A stretch of 64,000 bases of DNA from Gossypium raimondii (taxonomy: Eukaryota; Streptophyta; Magnoliopsida; Malvales; Malvaceae), in assembly GCF_025698545.1 (NCBI RefSeq), contig NC_068575.1, positions 60,025,980 to 60,089,979 on the forward strand, read 5' to 3'. The notes under the pieces are model-generated. The model saw nothing but the letters and a program-made list of their open reading frames with translations. It did not search any database and was not told the origin of the DNA. Position 1 is the first letter of the stretch, and each line of letters opens with the position of its first letter. Below are positions 43,701 through 53,275 of the stretch, piece by piece. The position numbers were made by a program, and so were the translations under genes.

Positions 43701-45094
43701 CCATGAGTTAGGGGTCAAGGCGGAAGAGAAGAGGGGATTAAAGGATTGTCCAAAGATACTAAGCAAAGGGGGACAGTGGTAATGTGGGCCCCACTCTCTG
43801 ATTACTGTAAACTTAATAGGAAACATTGTTGTGGGCCCTTTCTCTGATTCGATACCCATTGCCATTCCCCTTCTTTTGCATTATTATTATTATTCACAAC
43901 ACACACAAGAATAATATAAATACTTTAATATTGTAATTATCAGATTAATGATTGATTTAATCGTATCAATTTAATTAATCGAATTGAGAATATTTACACT
44001 AATTTCAGCTATTTAAAATATTTTTTAATGAATTCAACTAATTTTTTGTTGATTCATTCTTCTATATTATACGTACTTTGCTCGTAAAAATTGAATTGAA
44101 CCATTAGTTTTAAGGGAGAGATTCACTTGAATAACGTATTGAGAGTGGTAAGTCCTGTTTTGGGTCTGCATGCCTGCCTCCCTGCTCTGCTACAGATACA
44201 GCTACCACATACACGTCCGGTCCAATTCACCGACGCTGATGTTTCACTCCACCTGACACAATTTTTTTATTTTTTATTTACCTATTTTTAGTTTTATCAC
44301 ATTTCTAAAAATCTTGACATATATTATACCTATTATTTGTTAAATAGTCCACAAGAAATTTATTGAAATAAATGCTTGGTGGTGAGGGGCAAGTCATAAT
44401 TACACTTGCAGAGGTGAGATGTCCACATTCTTTTAACCATTTGAGTGGGCAAGGGTCATTTATGTAATTCCACACCATGGGTTAAAAAATTCGGAGCATG
44501 AGCTATTGACTTCGTCGGAAAAGGTGTTCAGATCCAAGTGGGTGTGAATTTTTACTCCCAATTTTATATTGAATTTATGTTTTTAATGTTTGGGTTTAAT
44601 ATTACTCTTTTTTATTAACATTGGATCAAAGTGTCAAATTTAAATTCAACATGAAATTCAGATATCGAATATCTATATTATTATTTAAACTTTTGAATAG
44701 GTTAATGTTATGGGCTAATCGAGTAATAATTTAATTGATAGAAGATTAATATATATGAGATACGCATTTAATAGATTCGTAAACAAGTTCTTTACTATTA
44801 AATAAAGAATCATTCTTGAGTAATTTTAAGCTCATCCACGTCTTGTATATAGATCAAATTGGTGTAACAAGTCAACTCATTATTTAATTTTCTATAATTA
44901 GATTTTTAATATTGAATTTTTAATTTTGACGGCTATCCAATTTTATATTACTATAATAAACAATTTGAGCATATTTAATATTTTTAATACGATGTACTTG
45001 CCTATTTAAATTTCCTATTATTTAGTTTCAGGACTTACATTTTAGTATTTATTGTATTTTTCCTTACGAATGTGCCTAGAACTAGACAAAACTC
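40710..45094. other. Intergenic region, no supported gene
   Basis: No exon set was recognised. Notable are ACGT-core elements at 43101-43110 (CCACGTGTCC) and 43301-43310 (GACGTGGCAA), a TTA microsatellite near 43880-43893, and CT-rich sequence near 42818-42850. A transcribed non-coding RNA cannot be excluded from sequence alone. Confidence 0.4.
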
Positions 45095-45355
45095 CTTCTA
45101 AGTTTTGAAATAAGAGGATAAACGTATTTCAGCACATTTAAACTCACGTCCTCCTACCGATTGAGTCTTAACTTGATTGGCATGTGCATTGTTGCCAATG
45201 TAGGATGACGTGGGCTTGAGTGCGTTGAAGCGTGTTATCTTTCTATTTATATGTGATCATAACCTACAACGAGATCATTTAAAAACAAAACTCAACGTCC
45301 TCCTACACAGACAATAATACCAATACTAACTGAGCTAATATATTCAATCGACTAT
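45095..45355. repeat. Cluster of three SINE-like copies in mixed orientation
   Basis: A minus-strand copy at about 45095-45175 (complement reads GGTAGGAGGACGTGAGTTTA then CTGAAATACGTTTATCCTC). A plus-strand copy at about 45165-45250 (A-box-like TAACTTGATTGGCATG, then GTAGGATGACGTGGGCTTGA and GTTGAAGCGTGTTATC). A minus-strand 5' part at about 45280-45345 (A-box-like TAGCTCAGTTAGT, then GTAGGAGGACGTTGAGTT). They share layout and sequence with the interrupted copies at 15.4-16.1 and 46.2-46.8 kb. Limits are approximate. Confidence 0.6.
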
Positions 45356-46224
45356 TGTATGTTACTTTTAAATGCACACTTATATTTTAAATAGTAATTT
45401 TATACGCATTCACACGTGATAATTTTCAGTATTTCCTTATTTATAGTGATTTGATTCTAATCATAAGGATATTTGAACCGATTTAATCAATATATTTTCT
45501 TATTTTATTTTTTCCAATAATTTGTTTTAAATTTATTTTCATAAACACAGCAAAAATTTACTGTAATTGAACAACATTTTTTGTTTGTAAATAGTTTGTC
45601 GGACAAAGATTCCACCATTTGTTGCTTTAGAGTTTAGACAATACACGTGGGTCCCATTACGCTGACACTTTGCGCTAACACGTGACTTGCCGTTCAATTT
45701 CTCGTTCCGTCTACTTAATTAACTGCTACTATTATCTTGACAAATAATAATAGTAACTATTATAAAATTTCGAACTTCTCGTGACAAAGGTACAATGTTA
45801 ATAAATGGCAATTTTTTTAAATCAAGAAACTAATCTCCATTAATTAAATTATGACACGTGAATATTAAAATTATATTTATAAAAAATAAGTATGATTTTT
45901 AATATGGGAAAATAATGAGTTTGAAAGTTATAGTTTCTCGTGTGAGAGATATAAAACAATTTGTTTTGGAAAGTAAAATTATTTTAATAGTTGATTTCGG
46001 TTGATCTATGACACGAACTCATAATATAATAATCAAATTTTTATCATATATTTATATATGCGGAAATCATATGTTTAAAAATTACAAATTTGGTGGAAGG
46101 ATATATTTTATGTTAAAAGTTAATTTTTTAAAAAAATCTACTTAAGAATTATTATTGTAGTGATAAATAATTTTAGATATTTTATTTAAAAACTATATAA
46201 AATATGAAAAAAACTGTCAAAATA
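45356..46224. other. AT-rich intergenic region with two G-box-like sites
   Basis: No gene was recognised. Two CACGTG-containing sites lie close together at about 45643-45686 (ACACGTGGGTCCC and AACACGTGACTT). Confidence 0.4.
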
Positions 46225-46239
46225 ATAATCATGTAAGTC

Positions 46240-46501
46240 TAGTGGTGAGTCGAGAAAAATCTTTTGAGGGCGAAATTAAATTGTATATTTTACGATAGTA
46301 AAAATATAATTTCATTATTTTAATAGACTATATATTTATAATTTTTAAAAGATTAAATCAGAATTTTATTATTTTTGAGGGGCCAAAGTATAATTTTACC
46401 AGTACAAATTTAAAATTTTATAAATTATAAATGGCTTAACTGGAAAACTTTTCATTTTAGGGGGCCAGAGCCCCTACCTGCCCCCCTTGTCTCCGCCATT
46501 G
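46240..46501 (-). mobile_element. hAT-type MITE, copy B (262 bp)
   Basis: A perfect 8-bp target duplication, TGTAAGTC, flanks it at 46232-46239 and 46502-46509. The ends are TAGTGGTGAGTC and CTCCGCCATTG. The body is the reverse complement of copies A and C: on the minus strand it reads GGCTCTGGCCCCCTAAAATG, then AAATATATAGTCTATTAAAA, then TACTATCGTAAAATATACAA. No coding frame. Confidence 0.8.
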
Positions 46502-46548
46502 TGTAAGTCAATTTAGTGTTGTCAATGTAGTAGAACGTGAGTTCAAGT

Positions 46549-46794
46549 CAGGGGCTAGCAGCCCTGACTCCCTTAAAATGGAAAGCTTTTTGTTTAGGCC
46601 CTTTAAGCTTTTTAAAAATTTAAATTAGTAAAGGTAAAATCGCATATTGCCCCCTCTAAATTGATAAAAATTTGATTTGATCCTTTAAAAACTATAAAGA
46701 TGTAGACTATTAAAATAGTGAAATTATATTTTTACTATCGTAAAAACTACAATTTAATTTCGCCCCCTACAATTTTTTCCTGGCTTCGCCCCTG
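46549..46794 (+). mobile_element. hAT-type MITE, copy C (246 bp)
   Basis: The ends CAGGGGC and GCCCCTG are exact inverted repeats. The flanking 8-bp duplication GTTCAAGT (46541-46548) / GTTCTAGT (46795-46802) has one difference. The body carries CCCTTAAAATGGAAAGC, TTTAGGCCCTTTAAG, AAAGATGTAGACTATTAAAA and TTTTACTATCGTAAAAACTA, as in copies A and B. Its orientation is opposite to copy B only 47 bp away. Confidence 0.82.
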
Positions 46795-46919
46795 GTTCTA
46801 GTGTGTTAAAGCACACTATCCTCCTATTTTTAGGGATTGTGTCAAAAATATCTGATCAAAACTTATAATAAAATTATTCAAAAAAATAATAATCATGTAA
46901 TAAAGATATATATTGCTCA

Positions 46920-47375
46920 TAATATAATAATATAGATGAATAGCATCATTCATTGCAACTTTGATGAATTAAGGGAGGATAGTCTTCAATCCAATAAGAT
47001 TCAGACAAGGAGAATGGTTTGTTGATAACATTGACGATTGCGGTGTTGAAGCCCCCAGCTAAGTAGGCATCGTGGACCCTGGGATTTGTCAAAGTAGTTG
47101 CACCCAACACAAAAATATCATCATCATCTAGGATAATAGTATCAAGAGATCAAGTCAAAGGTAGCACCAAAATTAATTAAGGCAAATGAGGTTTCCTGTT
47201 AATTCTACAAATTGATGCATTTGCAGTCTTCTTTGTCATGTCGACCATGTTGCTGTGGAAAAAAGCTCTTGTTTTTTTAACAAGGAAGCTCCATGGACAT
47301 CATTCCCCTGATTCCTAATAGCCCAGATTATCATTACAAAAGTTTCCAGTGCTGCCAATAAATGGTCATTTATTA
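46920..47375 (-). pseudogene. Remnant of an RNase H-like / non-LTR retroelement coding sequence
   Basis: Two minus-strand segments look coding but are separated by stops. The upstream one reads LAALETFVMIIWAIRNQGND followed by VHGASLL, resembling the (I/V)W-I--RN---HG motif before the RNase H domain of plant LINE-derived proteins. The downstream one ends SESYWIEDYPPLIHQSCNE and stop, resembling the usual tail of plant RNase H-like (RVT_3) proteins. The middle is not readable as a domain. It is probably a decayed LINE fragment; the assignment rests on motif resemblance only. Confidence 0.4.
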
Positions 47376-47418
47376 CATGGATTTTTTATTAGAATGTAAT
47401 TCAAGTATAAAAAATATT

Positions 47419-47868
47419 GGGTAAATTATAAAAATAGTCACTTTTATTTGCCTTAGATTACATCTTAGTCACTTATGTTCGAAATATTACGTTTTAATCA
47501 CTTGCGTTATCGTTTTGTCACGAAGTGGTTACTCTACCGTGAAGTTCCATTACCTCTCTAACGGCGGTCCTGCGCGACTGTCCAAATGGGTTTTAAGTGC
47601 TTACTTAGATGTCATACGTGACGGTCCAAATTAAATTTATTTATTTAAAAATCTATTTTCATCCTAGCAACTGGACACCCAAGTTGGCATTTAAACTCAT
47701 TTGGACCGCTATGTAGGACTATCGTTAAGGAGGTAATGGAGTTTAATGGTAGAGTGACCACTTCGTAACAAAACGATAACGTAAGTGACTAAAACGTAAT
47801 ATTTCAAACAAAAATGACAAAAATGTAATATGAGGCAAACAAAAAAGACTATATTTATGGTTTACCCC
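47419..47868. mobile_element. Mutator-like fold-back MITE, 450 bp
   Basis: Terminal inverted repeats of roughly 180-200 bp cover most of the element. The left starts GGGTAAATTATAAAAATAGT and the right, complemented, GGGTAAACCATAAATATAGT. Both share GAAATATTACGTTTTA(A/G)TC, TTATCGTTTTGT, ACGAAGTGGT and CTCTACC. A 10-bp direct duplication, AAAAAATATT, lies at 47409-47418 and 47869-47878. Long TIRs with a 9-10 bp duplication point to the Mutator superfamily. No transposase is present. Confidence 0.8.
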
Positions 47869-47878
47869 AAAAAATATT

Positions 47879-48700
47879 GGGAGAACGATACATTTATATA
47901 TGAAAAAACTTTTAACTTAAGAGATTTCAAAATTGTCTCTGAAATATAACATATTCCTTAGATCTTAATTTTCCAAAAATGGAGATTACTTTTTAAGATA
48001 ATAAAAATAGAAAGGATACATTTGAATAATTCAAAAATCATAGAGACTAGGACAGAATTAGACCAAAGTTAAAAAAAAAAAAGGGTGGTGAAGTAAATGA
48101 CAGATAAGAAATGAAAAAAAGGTGATAAGATATCATGTGACTAATATTTGAAGGAGGGAGATATTTTGTACAAAAATCTCGTTCACAAGGTACGCACAGT
48201 GAGTGAAAAAGGCAAGAATGCAAAACTTTGCTAAGGTACACCGGGTGGTGTTAACTACGCACACTCAACCCTACCTGAAACCACAGTAGCCTTAGCTTTT
48301 TTTTTTTTTTTTGCTATTATCTTTCTTAACCTATTTTCAGTTCACATCCATCCAAACCTGCCCGTTAATAGCACGACAAGCCCTATTTCCCCTCCCGTAA
48401 AAACAGACCAACCTTTTCCCACCCCCACTAACGTCAAGACAGACGCCGTTACTTGCCAACTATTGACGGAAACACAACGGAAAGCCGCCTTTATTTAATT
48501 AACCCTTTTTAATAGAAAATTTTATTATATTTTAAATCTGCCTGCCCCTCCCCCTAGTACTATCTGGTCCCCTCGATTCCTACCTCCCCTGATAAGTCCA
48601 CCGGATGTATCCGGTACGACAACAGGTAATCGGACGGGTTAATGCCGGTTGACGGTTTTTCAGTGGGTTAAAATCTTACCTTGGTTTATATCAATCCCAT
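47879..48700. promoter_or_regulatory. Presumed distal promoter of ARF2
   Basis: No gene is seen here. It includes a T-run at about 48298-48312 and a pyrimidine-rich, C-rich stretch at 48400-48600. Its location directly upstream of the ARF2 leader suggests regulatory function, but no specific binding site is claimed. Confidence 0.35.
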
Positions 48701-48996
48701 TTTCCTTCCACGGTTTTGACTCACCCTTGGTTAAGTCTTCTCGACCCCTCATCCCGACACAGACAGACAGACACGAGTAAAAAAAAAACAACAAACAGAG
48801 AGAAAGATAGAGATAAGGGGGAAAACGTTTTTTTTTATTTGGTGTTTACGAGCTCTGAATTTTCATCTGTTGCTTCTGCTGCAATTGATGTAAGGTGGAA
48901 AAGAAGAAGATAGAGAGGTTGTGGTGTGTTTGTTTGCAGAAGGGGAAGTGAAAACGACTTTAGATAGATTAAAAAAAGTGGATTTTGATTGACTGG

Positions 48997-49032
48997 ATGC
49001 GTGAATCGAGAAGATTGTTGATAAAACTGTGA
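48997..49032 (+). promoter_or_regulatory. Upstream ORF 1 in the ARF2 leader
   Basis: ATG at 48997 opens an 11-codon frame (MRESRRLLIKL) closed by TGA at 49030-49032, about 220 bases before the ARF2 start. It counts as a uORF only if transcription starts upstream, which the A- and GA-rich leader-like sequence from about 48780 suggests. uORFs are known translational controls in several Arabidopsis ARF genes. Confidence 0.45.
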
Positions 49033-49128
49033 GAAGTATAGGTTTGGTGTTCTAATTTCGTTAGGTTTTCTTTGAAGTCTCAGAGAGATAGTTGATTTTC
49101 TGTGGAAAAAGGGAAGCTTTGGTTATTG

Positions 49129-49170
49129 ATGTTTGAACCGCTGGTAGATTTGAGTGGGATTTTAGATTAG
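49129..49170 (+). promoter_or_regulatory. Upstream ORF 2 in the ARF2 leader
   Basis: ATG at 49129 opens a 13-codon frame (MFEPLVDLSGILD) closed by TAG at 49168-49170. A minimal ATG-TGA follows at 49213-49218. All lie upstream of the main ATG at 49250 and end before it. Confidence 0.45.
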
Positions 49171-49249
49171 GGCTTTTTTAGTATAGATTTGAGGAGTTTG
49201 AGAGTGTAGCAGATGTGAGATCTGAGCTAAAAGATTTTTTTTTGAAGAA

Positions 49250-52200
49250 ATGACTACGTCGGAGATATCGATAAAAGGAAATTGTGTCAACGGAAGAGGA
49301 GATGGTTTTTCTTCCGGTTATACTGAGCCACGAGATACTAGGAACGCCATGGAAGGGCAGAACGGTCATTCCGCTCGTACAGCTGCCGTCAGAGGTATAA
49401 ACTTTAACCCCTTTTTCTTCTCACTTCCGTTTGTGGTTTTCCTTTCTCCATTATTGTTGATCTCGAGTTATCTATTTTTTCCTGTCGTTTTAATGTTTTT
49501 CTGGCTTCGTTTTGTATGTAGAAACCGTAGACCACGAAAGGGCGCTGTATACGGAGCTATGGCATGCATGTGCTGGACCTCTGGTGACGGTCCCTCGCGA
49601 ATTAGAGCGCGTGTTCTACTTTCCTCAAGGTCACATAGAACAGGTTTCGTTTCTACTTTCTCTCTCCCATTTTCTTCCTCCTCAAAGTCACATTGAGAAA
49701 TTAACGTCCATTGCGGGTGAGTTTTTTAATTTGCTTTATTAACTTTGAGTCCCTGGTGCTTCAGGTTGAGGCGTCTACTCATCAGGTATCAGAACAGCAG
49801 ATGCCGGTGTATGACCTTCCACCAAAGATCCTTTGTCGTGTGATTAACGTACAACTAAAGGTAACCTTGCTCCTCTATTATAGCGATTTTCTATTTTTTC
49901 CCGAGTTTTGTTTTACGAATGGGAAGAATAACGTTTTCTTGTTGATTCTATAGGCTGAACCGGATACTGATGAGGTTTTTGCTCAAGTGACTTTGCTTCC
50001 TGAACATAATGTAAGCTTTGGTCCTTGTTTTTTTTTTATGTATTTTGTTGCTTTGTTGTAGGATTTGTGTTTCTAATGTTGTGTTCTTTGATTTATCTAA
50101 TGTTTCTAGCAAGATGAGAACATGGTGGACAAGGAGCCTCCCATTCATGAACCCCCTCGGTTCCAAGTGCATTCGTTTTGCAAAACCCTGACTGCTTCAG
50201 ATACGAGTACCCATGGTGGATTTTCAGTGCTCAGGCGGCATGCCGATGAATGTCTTCCACCACTGGTTTGTGTCTGTCGGCCATTGATGTCTGGTTCCTT
50301 TTTCTTTCTTGTATTTTAACTTGGTTTTGATCCATCTGGGCTTGTTCGTTAACAGGATATGTCGCTGCAACCTCCAACACAGGAGCTGGTTTCTAAGGAT
50401 TTGCATGGAAATGAGTGGCGATTCCGGCATATCTTCAGGGGTAATACTTCAAGCCAATTGGTTATTATGCTTATAGATAATGCACAGTGGAGCTGTTCCA
50501 CTGAGTTCCGTTATAAAATGTCATTACTAGTTCTGGTCATATTTTTGGTCACTTAGTTTTCTTCAATTTATCTCGTGTGAGGTAAAACCGGTTTAATTTA
50601 CAATTTGATTAAACTGGATACTACCAGGTCAGCCACGAAGACACTTGCTTCAAAGCGGTTGGAGTGTTTTTGTTAGCTCCAAGAAGCTTGTTGCTGGGGA
50701 TGCATTTATATTTTTAAGGTTTGCCTGCTTGTTTTGTGCTATGAATTGGGTTTTACTATTGAATTATTTGCTTGAGCTTCAGGATTTATACACCTAAATG
50801 ACATGTATTATGTAGAGGCGAGAATGGAGAATTACGCGTTGGTGTACGGCGAGCATTGAGACAACAGGGCAATGTTCCTTCATCGGTTATATCAAGTCAT
50901 AGCATGCATCTTGGTGTGCTAGCGACAGCATGGCATGCCTACACTACCAGAACCATATTCACTGTGTATTACAAACCCAGGTTTGTAGATCATTTTAACA
51001 TGCAGTGTAAATTTTTCGTGTGTGATATTCTGAATTTCTCAAAATAGATTACTGGGTGATACAACTTCAACTGTGACATTTCTGTTTTGGTAGAGGAATT
51101 GATTGTTGTTTCTTGTATTTAAACTTTTCAATTTTCTGTTACAGGACAAGTCCAGCTGAGTTCATTGTTCCATTTAATCAGTACATGGAGTCGGTAAAGA
51201 ACAATTACTCAATAGGGATGAGGTTCAAAATGCGATTTGAAGGTGAAGAAGCTCCTGAACAGAGGTACAATTCATGTTCTCATTTTCTGGCTACATGAAA
51301 ACTATCTCATTCATGAAATTTCTCCTAAGGGTAAAGTTTCCAACTCGATATGTGAACAAGTTGAGATAATGTGTTTCAATATTTTGCATTCAGGTTTACT
51401 GGAACAATAGTTGGCATCGAAGATGCTGATCCAAAAAGGTGGCAGGGTTCCAAATGGAGATGCCTGAAGGTAGAATTATTTAATCTTATCAACTTTTGAT
51501 AGGTTTTTCCATGCAAATTTTTTAACAATGTTCAAATTCCTCTTATAGGTGCGATGGGATGAAACGTCTACAATACCTCGTCCGGAGAGAGTTTCTCCTT
51601 GGAAAATTGAACATGCTTTGTCTCCTCCTGCCCTTAATCCCCTTCCAATGCCCCGGCCAAAAAGGCCTCGAACTAATGCTGTATCTTCATCCCCTGATTC
51701 CTCTGTACTTAGTAGGGAAGGTAGGTGATGTGTTTGAAATAGTATTTCAGTTTTCACGGAACAGCTTGTCTGGAAAGATGTATTAACTAAGTTCATCATT
51801 CAGGTTCTTCCAAAGTTACTGTAGACCCTTTGCCGGCCAGTTCATTTTCAAGGGTCTTGCAAGGTCAAGAATTCTCGACCTTGAGAGGCACATTTGCTGA
51901 GAGTAATGATTCTGACACTGCTGATAGGTCAGTGATGTGGCCACCTTCAATAGATGATGAGAAGATTGATGTAGCTCATGGTGAAAGAAAATTTGGGCCA
52001 GAGAATTGGATGCCCTCTAGGAGGCATGAACCAACTTACACAGATTTGCTCTCAGGTTTTGGGTCGAATGCTGATACATCGCGCGGATATTATCCTTCCT
52101 TTGTTGATCAAACTTCAGTAGCTGGTAATTCGGGGAAAAAACAATTACTAGGTCAAGAAGGGAAGCTTGGCTCTTGGTCCCTCTTGCCATCTGGTCTCTC

Positions 52201-53275
52201 ACTCAAGTTGTCTGACAGTAGTACAGACCCTCCTTTGCAAGGTTCTGATGTGCCTTATCAGGCGCGGGGAAATGGTAGATTTAGTGGTTTTGGTGACTAC
52301 CCTATACTTGAAGGTCATAGGATTGAATGCTCACGTGGTAATTGGTTGATGCCTCCCCCAACCACTTCTTGTTATGATAATTCAATCCATTCAAGAGATT
52401 TAATGCCGAAAACATCATTGGCTCAAGAGCATAAGAATGGAAAATCTAGAGAAGGGAACTGCAAGCTCTTTGGTATTCCTCTCATAAGTACCTCTAGCGC
52501 ATCAGAGCCTGCAGTCTCTCATATTAGTGCTTTCGCCAAGCCTGTAGGACATATGCAAGCTGCATTGCACCAGTTTCATGCACTTGAATCTGATAAAAGG
52601 TCTGAAAATTCAAACGCCTCCCAGATGGCAGAGGATGTTTCTGCTTTTAATGAGCAGGAGAAAATAGTGAAGCTGGGTCAGCCCCATGCACGGGAGTTTC
52701 AAAGCAAACTGTCTACTGCTTCAACTAGGAGTTGTACTAAGGTTCTTTCTCTTGTCTTTGATAGTTAAGCTTGCCGTTATGAAATCTGCGAAGGACATGC
52801 TCAAATTTCTTTTTATTTTCAGGTTCTCATGCAGGGGACTGCTCTTGGAAGGTCTGTGGACCTTACTAAGTTCAACAACTATGATGAGTTGATCGCTGAA
52901 TTGGATCAATTATTTGAGTTTGGAGGTGAATTAATGGCCCCTCAAAAGAACTGGCTTGTTGTTTATACTGATGATGAGGGTGATATGATGCTTGTTGGAG
53001 ATGATCCTTGGCAGTAAGATTTCTGCATCTTTCGATTTCATTTTAACTCGTTATACTTTTGATGATTTATACCTTTTTTCAATACTTGCTTGTGATTTAG
53101 GGAATTTTGTGCCATGGTCCGCAAGATTGGTATCTACACTAGGGAAGAGGTCCAGAAGATGAAGCCAGGGTCGTTGGGTTCAAAGTTTGAGGACATTGCA
53201 ATTCCCACAGAAGGTACAGTTGCAAAAGAAGTGAACTGTCCATCAGCATCTAGTGCAAAGAATTGTTCAGGGTAA
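49250..53275 (+). CDS. ARF2: Auxin response factor 2 (B3-domain transcriptional repressor)
   Basis: Fourteen exons: 49250-49394, 49522-49643, 49765-49860, 49954-50010, 50110-50265, 50356-50440, 50628-50718, 50816-50980, 51145-51264, 51394-51469, 51549-51720, 51804-52741, 52823-53013 and 53101-53275. They give 862 aa, close to Arabidopsis ARF2 (859). Domains: dimerisation arm beginning [21 protein letters not shown]3 DNA-binding domain about 163-265 ([20 protein letters not shown] to ELRVGVRRA); ARF auxin-response domain about 275-376, ending WRCLKVRWDE; a Ser/Pro-rich middle region without the Gln-rich activator tract; and a C-terminal PB1 domain about 742-830 with basic ([12 protein letters not shown]) and acidic ([14 protein letters not shown]) faces. 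ARF2 binds auxin response elements in the nucleus, represses growth and promotes senescence and abscission. A tasiR-ARF target lies in exon 12. A further spliced 3' untranslated exon near 53370 is possible. Confidence 0.97.
51851..51871 (+). promoter_or_regulatory. tasiR-ARF target site within ARF2
   Basis: The site begins AGGGTCTTGCAAGGTCAAGA at 51851 and ends with one more A. It encodes RVLQGQE (residues about 445-451) in frame. It is complementary to the TAS3-derived tasiR-ARF, with a G:U pair in the middle and a mismatch at the outer end, as in Arabidopsis ARF2/3/4. It predicts cleavage of this transcript through the miR390-TAS3 pathway. Confidence 0.9.

Larger units (their letters stand above)
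46225..46845 (+). repeat. SINE-like repeat interrupted by two MITEs
   Basis: Removing the elements at 46240-46501 and 46549-46794 with one copy of each duplication leaves a continuous SINE-like sequence. It contains TGTAAGTCAATTTAGTG, TTGTCAATGTAGTAGAACG, a B-box-like GAGTTCAAGTGTG, GTTAAAGCACACTATCCTCC and TATTTTTAGGGATTGTGTC. It is the same family as the copies at 45.1-45.35 kb. Confidence 0.6.

Noticed and set aside
49250-49696. Long open frame reading through the first ARF2 intron
   Set aside because: It runs into intron sequence. The GT at 49395 and AG before 49522 restore the conserved [14 protein letters not shown] reading.
52167-52349. Second plus-strand open frame within ARF2 exon 12
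   Set aside because: It is an alternative-frame shadow of the long coding exon, without motif.
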